Assembly: GCF_018688255.1 (NCBI RefSeq)
Contig: NZ_CP061314.1
Location: 1,736,001 to 1,800,000, forward strand
Source of the DNA: Polynucleobacter corsicus
GTDB taxonomy: Bacteria > Pseudomonadota > Gammaproteobacteria > Burkholderiales > Burkholderiaceae
Reading direction: 5' to 3'
Length of the DNA stretch: 64,000 nt
Part shown: in pieces, positions 43,522 through 53,503 of the stretch
How positions within the stretch are numbered: position 1 is the stretch's first letter
Layout of the letters: each line of letters starts with the position of its first letter
Translations under genes and position numbers: made by a program
The notes under the pieces: generated by a model
What the model saw: the letters and a program-made list of their open reading frames with translations, nothing else
Told to the model about the DNA's origin: nothing
The model's database searches: none

Positions 43522-44706
43522 CTAGGGCTCGATCCCTAATTCAACTGCGACGGCTGCGCAATTTTGACGTGCCTGGTTAAGCGACTCACCTAAGCAATTA
43601 ATATGACCCATCTTACGACCTATGCGCGGATCGGATTTACCGTAAAGATGTAGCTTGGCATCTGGATGAGCAAGCACCTGATCCCAAGCAGGCTCTCTCG
43701 CTTTATCTTCGCTACCTTCGTACCAAAGATCTCCTAAGAGATTGAGCATAGAGACTGGTGCTAGCAAGCGGGTGTCGCCCAAAGGTAAGCGAGCCATACT
43801 TCTGACTTGCTGTTCAAACTGACTGCTGACACAAGCGTCCATAGTGTAGTGGCCTGAGTTATGCGGACGTGGGGCGATTTCATTGGCAATGATGTCGCCA
43901 CTCTTAAGCACAAAGAACTCTACACACAATACACCCACGTAATCAATCTTACGAATCAGCGCTTTAGCGGCTTCAATAATTTTTTTCTCTTGACCAGGCT
44001 TCAGTGATGGAGCTGGCACGGTTGAGGTATGCAGGATACCGTCACGATGAATATTCTGAGATACGGGATAAGCCACTACCGCATCGTCGTACCCGCGTAC
44101 CACCAAAGCGGACACTTCAAAATCCAAATCCATGCGCTTTTCAAGAACACAAGGCACCTTACCCAATTGGGCCCAAGCATCGACTAGATTGGCAGAGTCA
44201 TAAACGGTGATTTGACCTTTGCCGTCATAACCCATGCGAGCCGTTTTCAGAATACCGGGAAATAAATCTACAGGAACATGCGCAATATCTGCATCATGCT
44301 CGATGACGCAGTAAGGTGCTGGACCAATATTGGTTTCCGCTTTCCAGGTGGCTAAGAATTTTTTCTCAGCCACGCGATTTTGTGCCAAAGATACGCAACT
44401 ACTGCGAGGCGCTACAAAGACACCTAAAGATTCGAGCTCGTCTAAAGCTTGTGCAGGAACATTCTCAAATTCCGTACTGACGGATTTGCATAATGCTGCC
44501 ATCTCTTTCAGAGCAGCGGAGTCGGTGTAATCCGCTTGAATAAATTTTTCCGCAATGGAGCCGGCCGGACTATCTGATCCGGGATCCAGAACGCAGACCT
44601 TGTAACCCATTGCTTGAGCGGCTTGCGTAAACATTCGCCCCAATTGACCGCCACCTAAAATTCCTAAATACGAGCCCGGCAAGATGGGCTCCAAACGATC
44701 TACCAT
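43522..44706 (-). CDS. purK: N5-carboxyaminoimidazole ribonucleotide synthase
   Basis: An ATP-grasp enzyme that carboxylates aminoimidazole ribonucleotide; 394 residues. LGILGGGQLGRMFTQAAQ near 12-29 is the N-terminal signature. The ATP-grasp core includes FPGILKTARMGYDGKGQ and YVGVLCVEFFVLKSGDIIANEIAPRPHNSGH. Its ATG lies 4 bases after the purE stop, and the two products act in successive steps. Confidence 0.95.
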   Translation of the reverse strand: MVDRLEPILPGSYLGILGGGQLGRMFTQAAQAMGYKVCVLDPGSDSPAGSIAEKFIQADYTDSAALKEMAALCKSVSTEFENVPAQALDELESLGVFVAPRSSCVSLAQNRVAEKKFLATWKAETNIGPAPYCVIEHDADIAHVPVDLFPGILKTARMGYDGKGQITVYDSANLVDAWAQLGKVPCVLEKRMDLDFEVSALVVRGYDDAVVAYPVSQNIHRDGILHTSTVPAPSLKPGQEKKIIEAAKALIRKIDYVGVLCVEFFVLKSGDIIANEIAPRPHNSGHYTMDACVSSQFEQQVRSMARLPLGDTRLLAPVSMLNLLGDLWYEGSEDKAREPAWDQVLAHPDAKLHLYGKSDPRIGRKMGHINCLGESLNQARQNCAAVAVELGIEP

Positions 44707-44710
44707 CTGA

Positions 44711-45205
44711 TTAATATCCCGGTAAATTCATGGAGCGTGCAGTATCGGACTGCTTTGCACGAAACTCTTCTAGCTGTTTTGCTAGAGCAGGGTCATTGAC
44801 TGCCAAATTAGCAATCACATGTAAGGCTGCATTTGCAGCCCCAGCCTCACCAATCGCAAACGTCGCTACCGGAACACCCTTAGGCATTTGTACGATGGAA
44901 TAAAGAGAGTCTTCGCCACGTAAATATTTGCTAGCAACTGGCACGCCATAAATCGGAATAATTGTTTTTGATGCCAACATGCCCGGCAAATGCGCAGCAC
45001 CACCAGCACCAGCAATAATCGCCTTGAGGCCATTTTTGGAAGCATTCTCTGCATAGATAAACATGTCGTCTGGCATACGATGAGCGGAAACCACTTTAGC
45101 CTCGTGAGCAATACCGAATTGCTCTAGCATTTGAGCGGCGTGCTGCATGGTGTCCCAATCTGAATTGGATCCCATTACTATTCCGACTATTGGCTTTTTG
45201 CTCAT
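44711..45205 (-). CDS. purE: N5-carboxyaminoimidazole ribonucleotide mutase
   Basis: Converts N5-CAIR to CAIR after PurK; 164 residues. The class I signature VGIVMGSNSDWDTM is near residue 6, with SAHRMPD near 41 carrying the catalytic His, and GAGGAAHLPGM near 70. An in-frame TTG at 45217 could extend it by four residues, but GGAG lies 6 bases before the ATG at 45205, so I chose that. It has a 69-base gap to the purC stop with no clear terminator. Confidence 0.95.
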   Translation of the reverse strand: MSKKPIVGIVMGSNSDWDTMQHAAQMLEQFGIAHEAKVVSAHRMPDDMFIYAENASKNGLKAIIAGAGGAAHLPGMLASKTIIPIYGVPVASKYLRGEDSLYSIVQMPKGVPVATFAIGEAGAANAALHVIANLAVNDPALAKQLEEFRAKQSDTARSMNLPGY

Positions 45206-45286
45206 TGACCTCTCCAAATGCCCTGATCTACATCGTTAATCTATCTGAGGCCTTATTATCCCAGCCTTTTTAGGGCTTTAAAGAAA

Positions 45287-46183
45287 TTAGGCCTTAGTTA
45301 AGCGAGCGAGGGCTTCGCGGTACTTTTCCGCTGTTTTATCAATCACTTCTACTGGCAAAGCAGGTGCTGGGGCTCTTTTGGGCCAAGGCTTGCCATCAAC
45401 CATCGCTGTTTCGAGCCAGTCCCGCACAAATTGCTTGTCATAGGAAGGGGGATTTGCGCCCACATAGTAGGTTTCAGCAGGCCAAAAGCGGGAAGAGTCG
45501 GCAGTGAGGATTTCATCCATCAACACCAACTGACCGGCGTCATCTAAGCCAAATTCAAACTTAGTATCAGCAATGATGATTCCGCGAGTCGCGGCAAATT
45601 CAGAAGCTTCTTTGTATAAACGAATACTGACCTCACGAATTTGATTGGCTAACTTCTCACCAATCATCTCGATCACTTTCTCAAAAGAGATATTTTCATC
45701 ATGCTCACCCATTTCTGCTTTTGCAGCAGGAGTAAAAATAGGCTCTGATAATTTCTGTGCATTTTCCAAACCTTCTGGTAATGCGATACCGCAGACCTTG
45801 CCAGTCTCTTTGTAATCTTTCCAGCCACTACCAGCCAGGTAACCTCTTACTACCGCTTCGACCAAGATTGGTTTGAGGCGTTTAGCCACTACTGCACGAC
45901 CTTTGACCTGATCAAGCTCATCGGCAGGCACTACGCTTTCCGGATCAATACCCGTCAAGTGATTCGGAATCACTTTAGCCAACTTCTCAAACCAAAAGTT
46001 CGCCATTTGATTAAGCACAATTCCCTTCTCAGGAATGGGCTGACCCATCACTACATCAAAGGCAGATAGGCGATCCGTGGTGACCATGAGTAACTTGTCA
46101 TCGCCTAGTGCATATACATCACGCACCTTCCCCTTGGAGAGCAAAGGGAGTGACTTAATAGAAGTAGCGTACAAAGCGGGCAT
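45287..46183 (-). CDS. purC: Phosphoribosylaminoimidazole-succinocarboxamide synthase
   Basis: SAICAR synthase of purine synthesis, 298 residues, the longer form common in beta-proteobacteria and similar to the yeast Ade1 type. [27 protein letters not shown] near 17-43 is the ATP-binding signature. [21 protein letters not shown] and [12 protein letters not shown] follow. It starts 7 bases after the fba stop, linking purine genes to the glycolytic genes upstream. Confidence 0.96.
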   Translation of the reverse strand: MPALYATSIKSLPLLSKGKVRDVYALGDDKLLMVTTDRLSAFDVVMGQPIPEKGIVLNQMANFWFEKLAKVIPNHLTGIDPESVVPADELDQVKGRAVVAKRLKPILVEAVVRGYLAGSGWKDYKETGKVCGIALPEGLENAQKLSEPIFTPAAKAEMGEHDENISFEKVIEMIGEKLANQIREVSIRLYKEASEFAATRGIIIADTKFEFGLDDAGQLVLMDEILTADSSRFWPAETYYVGANPPSYDKQFVRDWLETAMVDGKPWPKRAPAPALPVEVIDKTAEKYREALARLTKA

Positions 46184-46190
46184 ATTTATC

Positions 46191-47255
46191 TCACTTCACG
46201 ATCTGGGCTAATTTGCCACTCTTATACAGCTCAGCCATTTTTTCCAGAGGAATTGGCTTAATTTTGGATGCTTGGCCTGCACAACCAAAAGCATTGAAGC
46301 GCGCAATACAAACCTTCTTGGCTGCTTCACGTGCAGGCTTGAGGTAATCACGTGGATCAAACTTGCTTGGATTTTCAAACAGGTAGCGGCGAATAGCGCC
46401 TGTCATCGCCAAACGAATATCAGTATCAATGTTGATCTTACGTACACCGTTCTTAATACCCTCTTGAATTTCTTCAACAGGTACGCCGTAAGTTTCTTTC
46501 ATATCGCCACCAAACTCACGAATCTCAGCAAGTAACTCTTGTGGAACACTGGATGAACCATGCATTACTAGGTGAGTATTGGGGATGCGGGTGTGAATTT
46601 CTTTAATACGCTCAATCGCTAAGATGTCACCTGTTGGCTTCTTAGTAAATTTATAGGCGCCATGGCTGGTACCAATCGCAATCGCCAGAGCATCACATTG
46701 GGTAGCTTTTACAAAGTCAGCTGCTTGCTCAACGTCCGTCAATAACTGCTCACGCGTCATCTTGCCGTCGGCGCCATGACCATCTTCTTTGTCGCCCTGC
46801 ATTGTCTCTAATGAACCAAGAACGCCCAACTCTGCCTCAACAGTAACCCCAATGGAGTGGGAGAACTTCACTACCTCTCTAGATACATCAACGTTGTATT
46901 CGTAGCTGGCAACGCTCTTGCCATCAGCCTCTAAAGAGCCATCCATCATCACACTAGTAAAGCCACTCTTGATAGCAGCCATACATACTGCTGGACTTTG
47001 GCCATGATCTTGATGCATCACAACTGGAATATGGGGATAAGCCTCAACTGCAGCAGAAATCAGGTGGCGTAAAAATGATTCACCGGCATATTTGCGAGCA
47101 CCAGCAGAAGCTTGCATGATGACAGGGGAATCTGCCTCATGAGCAGCCTCCATAATCGCCGTTACTTGCTCTAAGTTATTAACGTTAAATGCTGGCAAGC
47201 CATAACCGTTTTCAGCAGCGTGATCCAAGAGTTGTCGTAAAGATACTAAAGCCAT
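46191..47255 (-). CDS. fba: Fructose-bisphosphate aldolase, class II
   Basis: Zinc-dependent aldolase of glycolysis and gluconeogenesis; 354 residues. The first signature, [18 protein letters not shown] near 78-95, holds the active-site Asp and first zinc His. [19 protein letters not shown] follows with acidic residues, and [14 protein letters not shown] near 231 has a further His. The size and motifs match the Cbb/calvin-type subgroup found in Burkholderiales. It lies 61 bases after pyk. Confidence 0.95.
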   Translation of the reverse strand: MALVSLRQLLDHAAENGYGLPAFNVNNLEQVTAIMEAAHEADSPVIMQASAGARKYAGESFLRHLISAAVEAYPHIPVVMHQDHGQSPAVCMAAIKSGFTSVMMDGSLEADGKSVASYEYNVDVSREVVKFSHSIGVTVEAELGVLGSLETMQGDKEDGHGADGKMTREQLLTDVEQAADFVKATQCDALAIAIGTSHGAYKFTKKPTGDILAIERIKEIHTRIPNTHLVMHGSSSVPQELLAEIREFGGDMKETYGVPVEEIQEGIKNGVRKINIDTDIRLAMTGAIRRYLFENPSKFDPRDYLKPAREAAKKVCIARFNAFGCAGQASKIKPIPLEKMAELYKSGKLAQIVK

Positions 47256-47316
47256 GATGGTTTCTTAATTAAAAATGTTAGTGATAAATAGTTTGAATAA
47301 AAATCTTAAAAATGAA

Positions 47317-48753
47317 TTACTTCACCTGAATAATCTTGAGTGAATTCGTACCACCTGGCTCGCCCATAGGCTCACCAGAGGTTAGGACAACTACGTCGCC
47401 CTTCTTCACCGCGCCCATCTTTTTCAAGCAGTCCTCTACTTCCTGCAATGCAGTATCACGGTGCTTGGTGTAATCCAAGCCAATGGGAAATACATTGCGG
47501 TAAGTACTTAAGGCGCGTTGAGTAGCAATCTTGGAAGTCAAGGCAAAAATAGGTAAATGGATATTGTGACGACTCATCCAAACTGCAGTAGATCCAGAGT
47601 CTGTCAAAGCAGCAATCGCATTGGCATTGAGGTGATGCGCTGTAAACAGAGCGCCCAAGGCAATCGTTTGATCAATGCGTGAGAAGGTTTGATCCAAGAA
47701 ATCCGTATCCAGTTTTACGCGGTCTGACTTTTCAGCTTCAACACAAATCTCGGCCATTGCCTTGATGGTTTGTACCGGGTAGTTACCGGCAGCAGATTCT
47801 GCAGACAGCATGACTGCGTCTGTACCATCTAACACTGCATTAGCCACGTCGCTCACCTCAGCGCGGGTAGGCACTGGAGCATTAATCATGGACTCCATCA
47901 TTTGCGTAGCAGTGATCGTAAATTTATCAGCCTCAAGTGCGAGTTTAATCATGCGCTTTTGCAAGGCAGGAACGGCCGCGTTACCAACCTCAATTGCTAG
48001 GTCGCCGCGGGCAACCATGATGCCGTCACTCTCCGCAATAATGCTCTTGAGAGCTTCAGTTTCAATAGCTTCAGCGCGTTCCACCTTAGCAATCGTACGA
48101 ACCTTACCAACGCCGTGCTTTGCACTAGCAGCATCTGCCAGCTTACGGGCATAGGCCATGTCAGCACCATCTTTTGGAAAACTAATCGCCAGAAAATCTA
48201 CGCCCATCGCAATCGCTGCATCCAAATCGGCAATATCTTTTTCTGTTAGTGCTGGCGCAGTCAGGCCACCGCCAGCACGGTTAATACCTTTGTTATTTGA
48301 GAGTGGGCCACCTTGCTCTACCAGGGTAAAGATTTCTCCGCCTTTTACACTCTCGACCCGAAGAACAACCAAGCCATCATTCAATAACAGTCGATCACCA
48401 GGCCTAACATCTTGTGGCAACTCTTTGTAATCCAAGCCTACGCGCTCTTGATTGCCAAGCTCACAATCAACATCCAGAGTAAATTGCGCACCTTCTTTAA
48501 GAAGAATTTTGCTATCGACAAATTTACCCACACGAATTTTTGGGCCCTGTAGATCGGCCATGATGCCAACCTCTTTACCCACTTCTGCGGAAATACTACG
48601 CACCAAATCGTGACGCGCTTTATGGTCAGCAACCGTGCCATGAGAAAAGTTCATTCTCACAACATCTACACCAGCACGAATCATCTCACGCAATACTTCA
48701 GGCTTTTCTGATGCAGGTCCTAATGTGGCAATGATTTTAGTTGCTCTCAACAT
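47317..48753 (-). CDS. pyk: Pyruvate kinase
   Basis: Last step of glycolysis; 478 residues. RATKIIATLGPASE opens the barrel. The catalytic signature is IAKVERAEAIE with the active-site Lys near 222, then GIMVARGDLAIEVG near 244 and TATQMMESMINAPVPTRAEVSDVANAVLDGTDAVMLS split across the next helices. It starts 2 bases after the pgk stop. Confidence 0.97.
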   Translation of the reverse strand: MLRATKIIATLGPASEKPEVLREMIRAGVDVVRMNFSHGTVADHKARHDLVRSISAEVGKEVGIMADLQGPKIRVGKFVDSKILLKEGAQFTLDVDCELGNQERVGLDYKELPQDVRPGDRLLLNDGLVVLRVESVKGGEIFTLVEQGGPLSNNKGINRAGGGLTAPALTEKDIADLDAAIAMGVDFLAISFPKDGADMAYARKLADAASAKHGVGKVRTIAKVERAEAIETEALKSIIAESDGIMVARGDLAIEVGNAAVPALQKRMIKLALEADKFTITATQMMESMINAPVPTRAEVSDVANAVLDGTDAVMLSAESAAGNYPVQTIKAMAEICVEAEKSDRVKLDTDFLDQTFSRIDQTIALGALFTAHHLNANAIAALTDSGSTAVWMSRHNIHLPIFALTSKIATQRALSTYRNVFPIGLDYTKHRDTALQEVEDCLKKMGAVKKGDVVVLTSGEPMGEPGGTNSLKIIQVK

Positions 48754-48755
48754 AT

Positions 48756-49967
48756 TTAATCTTTCGCTCTTTCGGCTAATACTGCAAAGGCTGGCAAGGT
48801 TTTACCTTCTAAGAATTCCAAGAAAGCGCCACCGCCAGTAGAGATGTAATCCACTTGATTTTCAATACCGTACTTCGCAATCGCCGCTAAGGTATCGCCG
48901 CCACCAGCAATCGAAAATGCGGGTGAATGGGCAATCGCTGCTGCCAACATCTTAGTACCGCCGCCAAACTGATCAATCTCAAATACACCCAATGGGCCAT
49001 TCCATACAATCGTGCCAGCGTGCGCCAGCATGGTAGATAAACGTGCCGCAGTCTTAGGGCCGATATCCAAAATCATATCGTCATCAGCCACTTGATCAGC
49101 AGCAACACGATTTGCACGCGCTAATGGAGAAAGTTCATTTGCAACAACGACATCTTCAGGGATAGGAACGTGCGCACCGCGCTTTTCCATAATCTCCATG
49201 ATTTCTCGAGCCTCATTAACCAAATCTGGCTCTGCTAATGACTTACCGATTGGCAAACCTTTAGCCAGCATAAAAGTATTTGCAATACCGCCGCCCACAA
49301 TTAACTCATCTACTTTGTCAGCCAGGGCTTTGAGAATGGTGAGCTTTGAAGATACTTTTGAGCCCGCCACAATGGCGATTAAGGGGCGCTTAGGACTTGC
49401 CAGCGCACGACTCAAGGCATCTAACTCCGCTGCCATCAATGGGCCGGCACAAGCAATCGGCGCATATTTAGCTACGCCATTTGTAGTTGCTTCAGCACGG
49501 TGAGCAGTACCAAAGGCATCGTTGACATACACATCACATAGAGCAGCAATCTTCTTAGCCAACTCATCGTTATTCTTTTTCTCGCCCACATTAAGGCGAC
49601 AGTTCTCTAGCAACACCAACTCGCCTGGATTGACTTCAAAATTACCATCTACCCAATCGCTAATTAAAGGTACTTTACGATTTAAGAGAGTAGCAATTCG
49701 GTCAGCCACCGGAGCTAAACTATCTTCGGGCTTAAATTCGCCTTCAGTTGGACGTCCCAAGTGGGAGGTGACCATCACTGCTGCACCGGCATCCAAACAC
49801 ATTTGTACTGCTGGCATGGACGCTTTAATCCGAGTGTCTTCCGTAATATTACCCACATCATCCTGAGGAACGTTGAGGTCGGCACGGATCAATACCCGTT
49901 TTCCCTTGAGAAGACCTGCTGCAGCTAATTCACTAAGGCGCTTTACTTTAAAGAGGGTTTCCGGCAT
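48756..49967 (-). CDS. pgk: Phosphoglycerate kinase
   Basis: Transfers phosphate between 1,3-bisphosphoglycerate and ADP; 403 residues from the ATG at 49967. An in-frame TTG at 49979 would add four residues; neither has a clear ribosome-binding site. [14 protein letters not shown] near 23-36 is the family signature, with [27 protein letters not shown] and [13 protein letters not shown] after it. It is the first gene of the minus-strand glycolysis/purine cluster. A weak candidate promoter is TAGAAT at 50011-50006. Confidence 0.96.
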   Translation of the reverse strand: MPETLFKVKRLSELAAAGLLKGKRVLIRADLNVPQDDVGNITEDTRIKASMPAVQMCLDAGAAVMVTSHLGRPTEGEFKPEDSLAPVADRIATLLNRKVPLISDWVDGNFEVNPGELVLLENCRLNVGEKKNNDELAKKIAALCDVYVNDAFGTAHRAEATTNGVAKYAPIACAGPLMAAELDALSRALASPKRPLIAIVAGSKVSSKLTILKALADKVDELIVGGGIANTFMLAKGLPIGKSLAEPDLVNEAREIMEIMEKRGAHVPIPEDVVVANELSPLARANRVAADQVADDDMILDIGPKTAARLSTMLAHAGTIVWNGPLGVFEIDQFGGGTKMLAAAIAHSPAFSIAGGGDTLAAIAKYGIENQVDYISTGGGAFLEFLEGKTLPAFAVLAERAKD

Positions 49968-50091
49968 GAGAATAGGCAAATGGAGTGGTTTACGGGGAAT
50001 ACTCCATTCTAAATCGTCTGGGCTTTAAACCCCAAAGGAATTGGACTACCCCACCTCACTCCCTGCTCTACAATAAAGGCTGAGACGTATT

Positions 50092-50120
50092 CCAGGCCTT
50101 GGGGCTCCCTAGTGGCCTGG
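50092..50120 (+). repeat. Inverted repeat in the ilvE leader region
   Basis: CCAGGCC at 50092-50098 and GGCCTGG at 50114-50120 form a 7-bp stem with a 15-base loop, 58 bases before the ilvE ATG. A possible -10 box, TACAAT at 50069-50074 (5/6), lies just upstream, so the stem would sit in the ilvE leader. There is no T run after it and no leader peptide rich in branched-chain codons was seen. Confidence 0.4.
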
Positions 50121-50178
50121 CACCCTGTTTTACCGAATTGAATCACCCAATTTATTAAATATCTAAAAGGTAGAGAAA

Positions 50179-51102
50179 ATGTCGATGTCCGACCGCGATG
50201 GCTTTATTTGGTCCGATGGGAAGCTAGTTCCCTGGCGTGAGGCCAATGTTCATGTGCTAACCCACAGTCTTCACTACGGAATGGGTGTATTTGAGGGTAT
50301 TCGTGCCTATAAAACACCCCAGGGTAGCGCTATATTCCGCCTTCCTGAGCATGTTAAGCGCCTATTCAACGGAACTAAGATTTTCCAGATGAATATGCCT
50401 TGGACTCCTGAACAGATCAGTAGCGGCATTATTGAGGTCGTAAATAGCAATAAGTTAGAAGCTTGCTATATCCGACCAATTATCTTTATCGGCTCCCAAA
50501 AACTCGGTATCTCTCCAAAGGGCAATAGCATCCATACCGCGATCGCTGCCTGGGAATGGGGTGCTTATTTGGGTGAAGACGGCCTCAATAAGGGTATTCG
50601 CGTTAAAACATCCTCATTTACCCGCCATTTTGTGAACTCTTCACTGGTTCGCGCTAAGGCCTCCGGCTACTACATCAACTCCATTTTGGCTAACCAAGAA
50701 GTAACCGCTAATGGCTACGATGAAGCCCTCCTACTAGATACAGAAGGTTATGTATCTGAAGGTTCTGGTGAGAATATCTTTATCGTTAATAACGGCATTA
50801 TTTACACCCCAGATTTGGCTTCTTGTTTAGACGGCATTACTCGTAACTCCATCATGCAAATCGCCAAAGATCTTGGCTACGAATTGCGTGAGAAGCGTAT
50901 TACCCGTGATGAAGTGTACTCAGCAGATGAGGCTTTCTTTACTGGTACTGCGGCTGAGGTAACACCTATTCGTGAACTGGACGACCGCACCATTGGTGAC
51001 GGTAAGCGTGGTCCGATTACTGAGCAAATCCAGAAGACTTACTTTGATGCGGTCTACGGTAGAAGCGATCAATACAAGTCTTGGCTAACTTACGTTAAGT
51101 AA
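50179..51102 (+). CDS. ilvE: Branched-chain amino acid aminotransferase
   Basis: A fold-type IV PLP enzyme for the last step of leucine, isoleucine and valine synthesis; 307 residues. FEGIRAYKTPQG near 38 and the PLP-Lys region VRAKASGYYINSIL near 158-171 are present. ANGYDEALLLDTEGYVSEGSGENIFIV is the signature that follows. An AAAAGGTAGAG site precedes the ATG. It is divergent from pgk across 211 bases. Confidence 0.95.
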   Translation: MSMSDRDGFIWSDGKLVPWREANVHVLTHSLHYGMGVFEGIRAYKTPQGSAIFRLPEHVKRLFNGTKIFQMNMPWTPEQISSGIIEVVNSNKLEACYIRPIIFIGSQKLGISPKGNSIHTAIAAWEWGAYLGEDGLNKGIRVKTSSFTRHFVNSSLVRAKASGYYINSILANQEVTANGYDEALLLDTEGYVSEGSGENIFIVNNGIIYTPDLASCLDGITRNSIMQIAKDLGYELREKRITRDEVYSADEAFFTGTAAEVTPIRELDDRTIGDGKRGPITEQIQKTYFDAVYGRSDQYKSWLTYVK

Positions 51103-51116
51103 TTGGAAATCAGAGA

Positions 51117-51308
51117 ATGAGTGAAGCTCAAGTTGTAATGGTTGATGGCAATAAAGATTTGCCTTTACATTGCCCAACCAATAAAACCCCTAGCTGGAAT
51201 TCGCATCCACGTGTATTTCTGGATGTAGCTAAAACGGGTGACGCTAAGTGTCCATACTGCGGCACTGAGTACAAACTCATTCCTGGTACCGAGCCCCACG
51301 GGCACTAA
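51117..51308 (+). CDS. Small zinc-finger protein, CHCC type
   Basis: A 63-residue protein with a zinc-ribbon of the zf-CHCC family: Cys near 19 (LHCPT), His near 31 (SHPRVFLDV) and the pair CPYC near 46-49. The motif is that of the mitochondrial complex I subunit NDUFS6 C-terminal domain. In proteobacteria it occurs as a short free protein, often next to ilvE and waaF as here. Its role is not established. It lies 14 bases after ilvE, likely in the same transcript. Confidence 0.85.
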   Translation: MSEAQVVMVDGNKDLPLHCPTNKTPSWNSHPRVFLDVAKTGDAKCPYCGTEYKLIPGTEPHGH

Positions 51309-51353
51309 GCCTAACAGCGCCCCAGAGCGGGGTGCTGTGTCGGGATACCTCAT

Positions 51354-52391
51354 ATGAATCGTATTCTGATCATCGCCCCCAATTGGATTGGTGATGCTGT
51401 GATGTCCCAGCCACTGCTGGCGAATCTCACAGCAATGTACCCGCAGTCACAGATTGATGTTTTAGCAAGCCCTTGGGTTGCCCCTATTTATCGTGCCTGC
51501 TCCGAAGTTCATCAAGTCATTGAAGCGCGACTAGAGCATAAACAATTGCAATGGGGCTTACGTAAGCAACTAGCAAAGCAACTTGAATTAAGTCAATACA
51601 CCACCTGCTTTGTTCTACCCAATAGCTTGAAGTCTGCCCTCATTCCTTGGCTTGCTAATATTCCTTTGCGCATTGGCTATCGTGGAGAGATGCGCTTTGG
51701 ACTGATTAATCTTGCGCTAAATAATCCGAGGAAAGTCGATCGCCCACCGATGGCAAATCACTACCTTGCACTTGCAAATGTACTGGAGCACTCACAAGAG
51801 ATTGATGCCAACAAGCCTGTAGACCCTAAGCTCAATATTTCACTTGCAGCAAAAGAATCTATCAGCGCTAAGTTACAAGCAGCATCGATCAAGGAAAAAT
51901 TAATCTACGTACTTTGCCCAGGTGCTGAGTACGGCGCAACAAAACGCTGGCCCGCCGATCACTTCGCTACTCTCGCACAGCAGTTAATCGCCAGTGAGCC
52001 AGATGCTCATGTGATTCTTCTTGGCGGTAAGGGTGATCACGCTTTGGGTGAGAGCATTAGGACTCAGGCAAAGAATGGCTCACAAATACACAACTGGTGT
52101 GGCAAGACTTCACTAGACGAAGCAATCGCACTCATTGGGGTGAGCAAGGCACTGGTCAGCAATGACTCGGGCTTAATGCATATTGGTGCCGCATTAAAAG
52201 TTCCGCAGGTCGCCATTTTTGGCTCGAGTGATCCACATCACACTCCACCACTGTCCGCTAAAGCTAAAGTACTTTGGCTCAATCTACCTTGCAGCCCATG
52301 CCATAAAAGAGAGTGTCCACTAGGTCACCTCAACTGTTTAAAAGATATTCTGCCCACCACCGTATTGGGCGCCATTCAAACACTCCATTAA
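51354..52391 (+). CDS. waaF: Lipopolysaccharide heptosyltransferase II
   Basis: A GT9-family enzyme that adds the second heptose of the LPS inner core; 345 residues. RILIIAPNWIGDAVMSQPLLANL near 3-25 is the family start, and LCPGAEYGATKRWPADHFATLA near 184 and SNDSGLMHIGAALKVPQVAIFGSSDP near 263 are its acceptor/donor motifs. NLPCSPCHKRECPLGHLNCL near the end is typical of WaaF. It may be co-transcribed with ilvE and the zinc-finger gene. Confidence 0.95.
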   Translation: MNRILIIAPNWIGDAVMSQPLLANLTAMYPQSQIDVLASPWVAPIYRACSEVHQVIEARLEHKQLQWGLRKQLAKQLELSQYTTCFVLPNSLKSALIPWLANIPLRIGYRGEMRFGLINLALNNPRKVDRPPMANHYLALANVLEHSQEIDANKPVDPKLNISLAAKESISAKLQAASIKEKLIYVLCPGAEYGATKRWPADHFATLAQQLIASEPDAHVILLGGKGDHALGESIRTQAKNGSQIHNWCGKTSLDEAIALIGVSKALVSNDSGLMHIGAALKVPQVAIFGSSDPHHTPPLSAKAKVLWLNLPCSPCHKRECPLGHLNCLKDILPTTVLGAIQTLH

Positions 52392-52425
52392 TTTTGTAGT
52401 GCTATACATCACCAGAAAGTAAGCC

Positions 52426-52860
52426 ATGTCAAAACTAGCCAGACTTTTTCATAACGCCGATGAAGTAGTGGATGCTTGGCGTGATGCCTTAAAAAATCGT
52501 GATGTCAAAGGGGCCTTAGCAATCTGGCTAGATGATGACTCGATTACTTGCGTACTCCCAGAAGGCCAGCGCCTCAGTGGCCATGCAGAAATTCGGGACG
52601 GCCTAGAGCGCCTCTTAGCCAAGCAAGCTCTTTTTCTAGAGCCGATTGCCTGCATTAGTCACTCTGTTTTAGGAGCCGCGGTCTACGACACCACTGAGGC
52701 TGTGCACATCAGACCCGATCAAATTGAAGCGGCATTCTTTCTCAACATCACCTTAGTTCTTCTGCAGGATAGTCAAGGCTGGCGGATTGCACATCTGCAT
52801 GCGAGCCACTCTACTGAAGATACGTTTGATGCGCCCTCAACTCCACATGGACTGCATTAA
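52426..52860 (+). CDS. SnoaL-like / NTF2-fold family protein
   Basis: A 144-residue soluble protein with an NTF2-like cone fold pattern: an N-terminal helix with DEVVDAWRDALKNRDVKGALAIW, then DSITCVLPEGQRLSGHAEIRDGLERLL, and beta strands ending in VLLQDSQGWRIAHLHASHS. The last stretch is typical of DUF4440/SnoaL proteins annotated as ketosteroid isomerase-like. No catalytic function is implied. It lies 34 bases after waaF. Confidence 0.75.
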   Translation: MSKLARLFHNADEVVDAWRDALKNRDVKGALAIWLDDDSITCVLPEGQRLSGHAEIRDGLERLLAKQALFLEPIACISHSVLGAAVYDTTEAVHIRPDQIEAAFFLNITLVLLQDSQGWRIAHLHASHSTEDTFDAPSTPHGLH

Positions 52861-52888
52861 CTAGCAATGCCACATAGATTGCCGTCTT

Positions 52889-53503
52889 ATGGATGAGCAA
52901 GTACTTCGATCGCTAATTAAGTGGCCCAATGTCCCGCACTGCTTTGGCTGGCTAGCACTTGATCGTCGCGGTCAATGGCGCATGCGTGATGAGTTTGCCC
53001 AAGCCAATCAATTAGCTGGAAGTGTAATTCAGCACATAGCCCTCAATGAATTTATCTCTAGAAATTATGCGCACGACTCTTCGGGTAGATATTTTTTCCA
53101 AAATGGGCCACAACGGGTTTTTGTTACGCTAGATAGCACTCCATTCATTGCCAGAATCTTTCCGAGCGAAAGTGGACCTCAGCTATTAACCCAGTGCGGT
53201 ATGGAGATCAAACCGCAGGCCGCCCTAAGTGATGAAAAAGGGAATATTTACATCATGGGATTATTTCAACAATCATTCTCTGATCAAGCTGATGGTGCAG
53301 TATTTACTAAAACAGAATCCCTATCTGTCGCGCTATTACACGATCATGATTTAGATCTATTCTCAGATCAGTCGAAGGTGATGGAGGATGCTTGTAGTTT
53401 CAGGGGCTTGTGGCAATGGAAAGGCAATCAACTACCCATTGAACCTATTCACTCCAGTGAATTAGCCAATCGCTTTAATTTCATCAAAGTACCAAGCAAT
53501 TAA
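52889..53503 (+). CDS. Conserved hypothetical protein, DUF2946-like
   Basis: A 204-residue soluble protein with no signal peptide or membrane helix. It opens DEQVLRSLIKWPNVPHCFGWLALDRRGQWRMR and later has FFQNGPQRVFVTLD and GNIYIMGLFQQSF. The opening resembles a betaproteobacterial family often annotated DUF2946, but I am not certain. An acidic stretch, HDHDLDLFSDQS, lies near 152-163. The stop (53501-53503) abuts the stop of the convergent protease gene with no base between. Function unknown. Confidence 0.65.
   Translation: MDEQVLRSLIKWPNVPHCFGWLALDRRGQWRMRDEFAQANQLAGSVIQHIALNEFISRNYAHDSSGRYFFQNGPQRVFVTLDSTPFIARIFPSESGPQLLTQCGMEIKPQAALSDEKGNIYIMGLFQQSFSDQADGAVFTKTESLSVALLHDHDLDLFSDQSKVMEDACSFRGLWQWKGNQLPIEPIHSSELANRFNFIKVPSN

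Noticed and set aside
50092..50120. Branched-chain attenuator before ilvE
   Set aside because: No leader peptide with Leu/Ile/Val codon run and no T tract after the stem.
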